Assembly (NCBI GenBank): GCA_016715765.1
Contig: JADJZJ010000031.1
Location: 1 to 64,000, forward strand
Source of the DNA: Opitutaceae bacterium
GTDB lineage: Bacteria; Verrucomicrobiota; Verrucomicrobiia; Opitutales; Opitutaceae
Reading direction: 5' to 3'
DNA length: 64,000 nt
The position numbers and the translations under genes are program-made. The notes under the pieces were generated by a model. The model was not told the origin of the DNA, made no database searches, and worked only from the letters and a program-made list of their open reading frames with translations. Shown one piece after another: positions 59,033-64,000 of the stretch; position 1 is the first letter of the stretch; each line of letters starts with the position of its first letter.

Positions 59033-59203
59033 ATGTCCCCCGCCATCCAGACCATCGTCGCCCTGGCCATCGTCGCCGTCACCGCAATCTGGCTGGTGCG
59101 CCGCGCCCTGCGCCGGGATCCCGCCCGGGGCTGCGGCAGCAGCGGGGCCTGCGGGGCCGTCAGCCCGGAAGTCAAAAAACTCCGGACGCGGCTGAAGCAA
59201 TGA
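59033..59203 (+). CDS. FeoB-associated small cysteine-containing membrane protein
   Basis: A 56-residue protein with one N-terminal membrane helix (IQTIVALAIVAVTAIWLVRRAL) and a GCGSSGACG motif before a basic tail. The place right after feoB and the Cys pair match the FeoB-associated Cys-rich membrane proteins, suggested to help iron transfer or FeoB assembly; the role is unproven. The ATG at 59033 lies two bases after the feoB stop. Confidence 0.78.
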   Translation: MSPAIQTIVALAIVAVTAIWLVRRALRRDPARGCGSSGACGAVSPEVKKLRTRLKQ

Positions 59204-59278
59204 CCGGCCTCTCGCCAGTTGTCCGCAGCCAGTCGGCGCTTGTCGGACCGCACCCGTCCGCCTAGTCCTTGCGCCACC

Positions 59279-60064
59279 ATGGAAGTCCTTATTCGCGAAA
59301 CCCCCGACATCGGCTGCGTCCTCGGCGCCATGATCATCGCCCGCGTCGTTCGCGAAAAGCCCGACGCCGTCCTCGGGCTCGCCACCGGCCGCACGCCCCT
59401 GCGTCTCTACCAGGAACTCATCCGCCTGCACCGCGAGGAGGGCCTGGATTTCAGCCGCGTCACCACCTTCAACCTCGACGAATACGTCGGCCTGCCCGGC
59501 ACGCACGACCAGTCCTACCGCTGGTTCATGCGCGAGAATTTTTTCCGCCATATCAACATCGACCAGCGGCGCACCAACGTCCCCGACGGCACCGCCCCGG
59601 ACCTGCACGCCGAATGCCGCGGCTACGAGCAGCGCATCATCGATGCCGGCGGCATCGACATCCAGCTCCTGGGCCTGGGCCGCAACGGCCACATTGGTTT
59701 CAACGAGCCCACCGGTTCGCTCCGTTCGCGCACCTGGATAAAGATCCTTTCCGAGCAGACCCTTCGCGACAACAGCGCGGTATTTGGCTCCTTCGAGGCC
59801 ATGCCCAAGCACGCCATCACCATGGGCATCGGCACCATTCTCGATGCCCGTCGCTGCCTGCTGCTGGCCTTCGGTCCCGCCAAGGTCCGCGCCGTCGAAC
59901 ACATGGTCGAGGGCCCGCTCTCCGCCATCTGTCCCGGCTCCGCGCTGCAGTTGCACCCGCGCGCCACGGTCATCCTCGACGAGAATTCCGCCGCCGGCCT
60001 GCGCTACGCCGACCACTACCGCTGGATCGACCAGCACAAGCTCGACTGGCAGAAACACCGGTGA
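59279..60064 (+). CDS. nagB: Glucosamine-6-phosphate deaminase
   Basis: A 261-residue enzyme that turns glucosamine-6-phosphate into fructose-6-phosphate and ammonia. Signatures: VLGLATGRTPLRLYQELIRLH, TTFNLDEYVGLPGTHDQSYRWFM (catalytic Asp), LLGLGRNGHIGFNEPTGSLRSRTW (His/Glu pair), and MGIGTILDARRCLLLAFGPAKVRAVEHMVEGPLS. Length is normal. The ATG at 59279 directly precedes the usual MEVLIRE start. Together with the BadF-type kinase and the SIS protein at 13.9-15.5 kb it could complete GlcNAc use, but no nagA is in the window. Confidence 0.96.
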   Translation: MEVLIRETPDIGCVLGAMIIARVVREKPDAVLGLATGRTPLRLYQELIRLHREEGLDFSRVTTFNLDEYVGLPGTHDQSYRWFMRENFFRHINIDQRRTNVPDGTAPDLHAECRGYEQRIIDAGGIDIQLLGLGRNGHIGFNEPTGSLRSRTWIKILSEQTLRDNSAVFGSFEAMPKHAITMGIGTILDARRCLLLAFGPAKVRAVEHMVEGPLSAICPGSALQLHPRATVILDENSAAGLRYADHYRWIDQHKLDWQKHR

Positions 60065-60067
60065 GGG

Positions 60068-60242
60068 CGGGGGATCGGGATCCCCGTCGTATTCGTTATC
60101 GTCAGCGTTCTCGTGCTCGTGCGGCTCACGCGGAGCCGCGGAGGTCGCGGAGTAATCCCTCTGATAGAGAGATCCTCAGTGAATGCGTGGCGTGTGAATC
60201 CGTGGTTTAGTCTCCGTGTTCTCCGCGCCTCCGCGTGAGCCC
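60068..60242. repeat. Composite intergenic repeat after nagB
   Basis: A short GGGGGATCGGGATCCCC palindrome (about 60068-60084) is followed by a GTTCTCGTGCTCGTGC stretch and by GGCTCACGCGGAGCCGCGGA.. at 60123-60152. The latter faces an imperfect mirror at 60212-60242. The region fills the 255-base gap; I see no gene. Confidence 0.7.
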
Positions 60243-60319
60243 AATGGAAACGGTTCTCCCGTTTCCAATCCAGTCCGTCTTGTGGTCGGGCCGAGCAGGC
60301 CTTTCCTCACCGCCTTCGC

Positions 60320-61333
60320 ATGGAAACTCCGCTTCTCTTCCCCTTCGCCGACTACTGGTGGTTCTACGGCCTGTTCACCCTGGGTGTACTCGTCGTGCTC
60401 GCCCTCGACCTCGGGGTCTTTCATCGCGAGGCCCATGTGGTGGGCTTCAAGGAGGCCCTCGGCTGGAGCGTATTCTGGGTGGGTCTGGCCCTGCTGTTCG
60501 GCTGGGGCCTCCACCAGTTTGCCCTGTACCGCCTGCCGCTCGATCCGCGGCTCGCGGGGCTCGACCACGCCGCGCTCGCGCAGCAGACCGGCCTCGAATA
60601 CCTCACCGGCTTTGTCGTCGAGAAGTCTCTCGCGGTGGACAACATCTTCGTCTTCATCGTGGTGTTCACCTATTTTGGCGTCCCCGCCAAATACCAGCAC
60701 CGCGTGCTCTTCTGGGGCATCCTCGGCGCCCTGCTGTTCCGCATCCTCTTCATCGCCCTCGGTTCGGTGCTCATGCAGTACGAGTGGATCGTGTGGATCT
60801 TCGGGGCCTTCCTGATCCTCACCGGTTTCAAGATCCTGTTCGCGCCCGAAAAGCCCATCGAGCCCGAGAAAAACCCGGTCATTCGGCTCCTGCACCGGTT
60901 CGTGCGCGTGACGCCCAAGCTCGAGGGCCAGGCTTTCTTTCTGCGCAAGGCCGACGGACTTATTTACGCCACGCCGCTGTTCGTGTGCCTCGTTTTTCTG
61001 GAGCTGTCCGACATCATCTTCGCGGTCGACAGCGTGCCCGCCATCTTCGCGCTGACCAGGGAGCCGTTGATCGTCTTTACCTCAAACGTCTTCGCCATCC
61101 TCGGTCTCCGCGCGATGTTCTTCCTGCTCGCCGGCGTGATGCACAAGTTTCACTACCTGAAATACGGCCTTGGCCTCGTGCTCGTGTTCGTCGGCCTCAA
61201 GATGGTCTGGCTCAACGACGCCTTTGGCGGCAAGTTCCCCATCAGCTGGTCGCTCGGCATCATCGGCGCCGTCATCGGTGCCGCGGTCGCCGCCTCCCTG
61301 CTGTTTCCCGCCCGCGGGCGTCCCGCCGCCTGA
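60320..61333 (+). CDS. TerC/Alx family integral membrane protein
   Basis: A 337-residue membrane protein with about nine helices. Family signatures are FTLGVLVVLALDLGVFHREAH, FVVEKSLAVDNIFVFIVVFTYFGVP with acidic membrane residues, and VFLELSDIIFAVDSVPAIFALT. Members have been tied to tellurite resistance and, more recently, to manganese export to metalloenzymes outside the membrane; the function here is inferred only. The start METPLLFPFADYWWF lies after the repeat region. Confidence 0.92.
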   Translation: METPLLFPFADYWWFYGLFTLGVLVVLALDLGVFHREAHVVGFKEALGWSVFWVGLALLFGWGLHQFALYRLPLDPRLAGLDHAALAQQTGLEYLTGFVVEKSLAVDNIFVFIVVFTYFGVPAKYQHRVLFWGILGALLFRILFIALGSVLMQYEWIVWIFGAFLILTGFKILFAPEKPIEPEKNPVIRLLHRFVRVTPKLEGQAFFLRKADGLIYATPLFVCLVFLELSDIIFAVDSVPAIFALTREPLIVFTSNVFAILGLRAMFFLLAGVMHKFHYLKYGLGLVLVFVGLKMVWLNDAFGGKFPISWSLGIIGAVIGAAVAASLLFPARGRPAA

Positions 61334-61377
61334 GCCTTTGCGTTTGCCAGCCGCGCCTCCCGGGGTTTTCTGAGCGC

Positions 61378-62721
61378 ATGCCCTCACGCTTCCTTGGTGT
61401 CGGTGCGCTGCTCGCGCTGCTGACGCTGCCCCTGTCTGCGCAGGAAAACCCCGTGGCCTTCACCGGTGCGCAGATTATTCCCATCGCCGGCACGCCCCTC
61501 GACAACGGCATCCTGCTCGTCCAGCACGGCCGGATCATCGCGGTCGGCGACGCCGCCACCGTGCGCCTGGCGGCGGATGTCCAGGTCGTCGATGTCTCCG
61601 GCAAGGTCATCATGCCCGGCCTCATTGATTCGCACAGCCACATCGGCGGCGGCTCGGGGGGCGACGGCTCGGGCCCGATCCAGCCCGACACCCGGGTGCT
61701 CGATTCCTTCGACGTGCGCGATACCCGCCTCCAGAAGGCCCGCGCCGGCGGCATCACCACCGTCAATGTCATGCCCGGCTCCGGCCATCTCATCAGCGGG
61801 CAGACCCTTTATCTCAAACTGCGCTCCGCGCGCATCATCGACGATCTGCTCATCCCGCTCGCCGATGGCTCGCCCGCCGGCGGCTTGAAAATGGCCAATG
61901 GCACCAATTCGATCCGCGAGACCGGACCGTTTCCCGGCACCCGCGGCAAATCCGCCGCCCTCGTGCGCGAACAGTACATCAAGGCGCAGGAGTACCTCGC
62001 CAAGATCGGGCGCGCCCAGGGCGACCCGGAAAAGATGCCCGCGCGCGACCTCAGCCTCGAGATGCTCGGCCAGGTGTTGCAGGGCAAGCGCATCGCCCAG
62101 CATCACACCCACCGGCATGACGACATCCTGACCGTCCTGCGCCTGGCCAGGGAGTTCGGCTACAAGATCGCGCTGCATCATGTCAGCGACGGCTGGAAGA
62201 TCGCCCCCGAGATCGCCGCCGCCGGCGTGCCCTGCTCGATCATCGTGCTTGATTCCCCCGGCGGAAAGCTCGAGGCCCGCGATGTCGATTTTCGCACCGG
62301 CGCGCACTTGGAAAAAGCCGGCGTCACGGTCGGCTTCCATACCGACGACGGGGTCACCGATTCCCGCCTCTTCCTCCGCTCCGCCGCCCTCGCGGTCCGC
62401 GGCGGCATGACGCGGGACGGCGCCCTGCGCGGCGTCACCCTCGCCAATGCCAAAATCCTTGGCCTCGAGGACCGCACCGGCACCCTCGAACCGGGCAAGG
62501 ACGCCGATTTCATCATCCTCTCCGGCGATCCGCTCAGCGTTTATACGCAGGTCGAGCAGACCTGGGTCGAGGGCCAAAAGGTGTTCGATTTTTCCGATCC
62601 GCAGGACCGGCTCTACGCCCTCGGCGGCGTCGGCGCCGGCGATCCCAGGCGCGCCCAGCTCTGCTGTTATGGCAATGCGTGGGACCTGATCATCGCCGCC
62701 AACCAGGGAGGTTCCCAATGA
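61378..62721 (+). CDS. Amidohydrolase, exported, intact metal site
   Basis: A 447-residue imidazolonepropionase-like amidohydrolase with a signal peptide (FLGVGALLALLTLPLSAQE). Metal ligands are in order: H-S-H (His86, His88) in GLIDSHSHIGG, then QHHTHRHDDI, IALHHVSDGW and Asp in GFHTDDGVTDSR. The C-terminal LEDRTGTLEPGKDADFIILSGDPL is usual for the family. It would act on a cyclic amide or dipeptide in the periplasm; the substrate is unknown. An open frame from 60235 in the same phase is an artefact over terC; the true start is 61378. It overlaps the next gene by four bases. Confidence 0.92.
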   Translation: MPSRFLGVGALLALLTLPLSAQENPVAFTGAQIIPIAGTPLDNGILLVQHGRIIAVGDAATVRLAADVQVVDVSGKVIMPGLIDSHSHIGGGSGGDGSGPIQPDTRVLDSFDVRDTRLQKARAGGITTVNVMPGSGHLISGQTLYLKLRSARIIDDLLIPLADGSPAGGLKMANGTNSIRETGPFPGTRGKSAALVREQYIKAQEYLAKIGRAQGDPEKMPARDLSLEMLGQVLQGKRIAQHHTHRHDDILTVLRLAREFGYKIALHHVSDGWKIAPEIAAAGVPCSIIVLDSPGGKLEARDVDFRTGAHLEKAGVTVGFHTDDGVTDSRLFLRSAALAVRGGMTRDGALRGVTLANAKILGLEDRTGTLEPGKDADFIILSGDPLSVYTQVEQTWVEGQKVFDFSDPQDRLYALGGVGAGDPRRAQLCCYGNAWDLIIAANQGGSQ

Positions 62722-63977
62722 GAACTCTTTCTGTTAATCTTTCTCGTTCTCTTTCTCTCTTTGGCGCACTCGCAACCCTGGCGGTCGCCGAGCCGCCCAT
62801 GCCCGTCGCCATCCACGGCGAAACCATCCACACGATGGCCGGCGCACCCATCAAGGACGGCCTCATTCTCGTCCGCGACGGCCGCATCACCTTTGTCGGC
62901 CCCGCCGCCGGGATGGCCTACACCGCGGATCACCGCGTGGTCCGCGCCAGGGTCGTCACGCCCGGCCTGATCGATGCGCGCGCCACCGTTGGACTCACCG
63001 GCATCCTCAACCAGACCCAGGACCAGGACATGCTGGAAAAGTCCGCGCCGGTGCAGCCCGAACTCCGGGCCATCGACGCCTACAACCCCCGCGATCCGCT
63101 GGTCGCCTACGTGCGCTCCTTCGGGATCACCACGGTCAACACCGGCCATGCCCCGGGCACGCTGGTCTCCGGCCAGACCATGATCGTCAAGACGATGGGC
63201 CGCACCGCCGACGAGGATGTCGTCAATCCCGCCGCGATGACCGCGGTCTCCCTTGGCAGCGCGGGCACCACGGATCAGGCCGGCAAGTCGCCGGGCACGC
63301 GTTCGAAGGCCGTGGCCCTGCTGCGTGCCGAGCTGATCAAGGCCCAGGAATACGCCGTCAAGCTCACCGCCAAGGATGAGACCAAGCGCCCCGGGCGCGA
63401 TTTGAAGCTCGAGGCGCTCGGACGCGCGCTCGACGGCTCCCAACCCCTGCTCATCACCGCCCACCGCCAGCAGGACATCATGTCCGCGCTGCGCCTCGCG
63501 AAGGAATTCAACCTGAAGATCATCCTCGACGGCTGCGCCGACGCCCAGCTCGTGCTGGCCGAGATGAAGGCCAGCGGCTTTCCCGTCGTGCTGCATCCCA
63601 CCATGCTGCGCACCTTCGGCGACATGGAAAACCTCAGCATGACCACCGCCGCCCGGCTGCATGAGGCCGGCATCCTGTTTGCCCTCCAGAGCGGCTACGA
63701 AAGCTACGTGCCCAAGACGCGGGTGGTGCTCTTTGAAGCCGCGCTCGCCGCCGGCAAGGGACTGCCCTTCGATGCCGCCCTCGCCAGCATCACCATTGAT
63801 GCCGCCCGGCTGCTCGGCCTCGCCGACCGGGTGGGCTCGCTCGCGCCCGGCAAGGACGCGGACCTCGCCTTCTACGACGGCAATCCGTTTGAATACACGA
63901 CCCACTGCACCGGCGTGTTGATCAACGGCCGGGAATTTCCCGGCGAAAACTACGGGTCTTCCAACTCCGAATTCTGA
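62718..63977 (+). CDS. Amidohydrolase-like protein lacking the metal-binding His pair
   Basis: A 419-residue paralogue of the previous protein, starting ATG at 62718 inside the previous stop (ATGA). The signal peptide (SRSLSLFGALATLAVA) is followed by the same strand order, but GLIDSHSHIGG becomes GLIDARATVGL (His86/His88 to Arg88/Thr90). HHVSDGW becomes LDGCADA, and the HTDDGVTD segment becomes QSGYESYVP. One His is retained in ITAHRQQDI. So at least three metal ligands are lost. It is likely inactive alone and may be a partner subunit. The leader codons come from a CTTTCTC-rich stretch like the dispersed repeats. Confidence 0.88.
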   Translation: MRTLSVNLSRSLSLFGALATLAVAEPPMPVAIHGETIHTMAGAPIKDGLILVRDGRITFVGPAAGMAYTADHRVVRARVVTPGLIDARATVGLTGILNQTQDQDMLEKSAPVQPELRAIDAYNPRDPLVAYVRSFGITTVNTGHAPGTLVSGQTMIVKTMGRTADEDVVNPAAMTAVSLGSAGTTDQAGKSPGTRSKAVALLRAELIKAQEYAVKLTAKDETKRPGRDLKLEALGRALDGSQPLLITAHRQQDIMSALRLAKEFNLKIILDGCADAQLVLAEMKASGFPVVLHPTMLRTFGDMENLSMTTAARLHEAGILFALQSGYESYVPKTRVVLFEAALAAGKGLPFDAALASITIDAARLLGLADRVGSLAPGKDADLAFYDGNPFEYTTHCTGVLINGREFPGENYGSSNSEF

Positions 63978-64000
63978 AAAGGTGGGAGCGAGCCTGCGCG

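Noticed and set aside
56902..59394. Long open frame on the minus strand opposite feoB
   Set aside because: No recognisable protein features, while feoB on the plus strand is complete.
60235..62721. An 828-codon frame that would join terC sequence to the first amidohydrolase
   Set aside because: The part before 61378 lies over terC in another frame and is Arg/Pro-rich without motifs; the amidohydrolase signal peptide begins at 61378.

Overview
The window is a GC-rich bacterial chromosome segment, 64 kb long, densely packed with ordinary housekeeping and carbohydrate genes. It carries no plasmid, phage or transposase genes. The combination of features best fits Verrucomicrobiota, most likely an Opitutaceae-type organism: DUF5069 proteins, PhyH dioxygenases paired with AraC regulators, Gfo/Idh/MocA, GH2 and GH43 enzymes, a PEP-CTERM protein, a very small lysine-rich H1-like protein, and intergenic regions full of nested inverted repeats. 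That placement is an inference from gene content; no rRNA is present to confirm it.

Layout. 1-7.7 kb: end of a DUF5069 gene, a membrane-anchored penicillin acylase-type hydrolase, a nucleoside deoxyribosyltransferase, upp, a DUF481 outer-membrane protein and an RlmI-like methyltransferase. 7.3-13.8 kb (minus strand): a VOC protein and three tandem S9 peptidases. One looks catalytically dead and one is frameshifted. 13.9-18.0 kb: SIS-domain phosphosugar protein, BadF-type sugar kinase and GH2 beta-mannosidase, overlapping or nearly so and probably one sugar-use operon. 18-25 kb: an exported small protein, a glycosylase-like protein, a divergent PhyH/AraC pair, a Gfo/Idh/MocA oxidoreductase, an unrecognised protein with a protein-kinase-like residue pattern, and a 20-residue lysine/alanine protein with its own terminator. 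24.8-33 kb (minus strand): DUF5069, mgsA, gltD, gltB and a monothiol glutaredoxin. 33-38.6 kb: a second divergent AraC/PhyH pair, a nucleotide-sugar epimerase, an ArsB/NhaD-type transporter and recA. 38.8-45.7 kb: GH43 enzyme, cyclophilin, a frameshifted PEP-CTERM protein and a three-gene MacB-like ABC efflux operon. 45.8-49.7 kb: mnmE, mnmG and trmB, all tRNA modification. 49.8-56.5 kb: the complete F-ATPase operon atpBEFHAGDC, ending in a UUCG-loop terminator. 56.5-64 kb: feoA, feoB and a Feo-associated small protein, nagB, a TerC protein, and two overlapping amidohydrolases of which the second has lost its metal site.

How the genes fit together: MnmE and MnmG act together on wobble uridines; GltB and GltD form glutamate synthase; FeoA and FeoB take up ferrous iron; NagB, the SIS protein and the BadF kinase point to amino-sugar use; GH2 and GH43 enzymes release the sugars.

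The most unusual signals are: (1) a combinatorial set of intergenic palindrome modules that nest in one another in different orders; (2) degenerate paralogues next to intact ones (S9 peptidases, amidohydrolases); (3) a probable new kinase-like family; (4) a tiny H1-like gene; (5) perfect odd palindromes centred on GTCACGTA-N-TACGTGAC, one of which supplies the end of a coding region; and (6) three one-base frame disruptions, all in G/C runs, one of which removes the gltB stop codon. These last could be assembly errors and should be read with that in mind.
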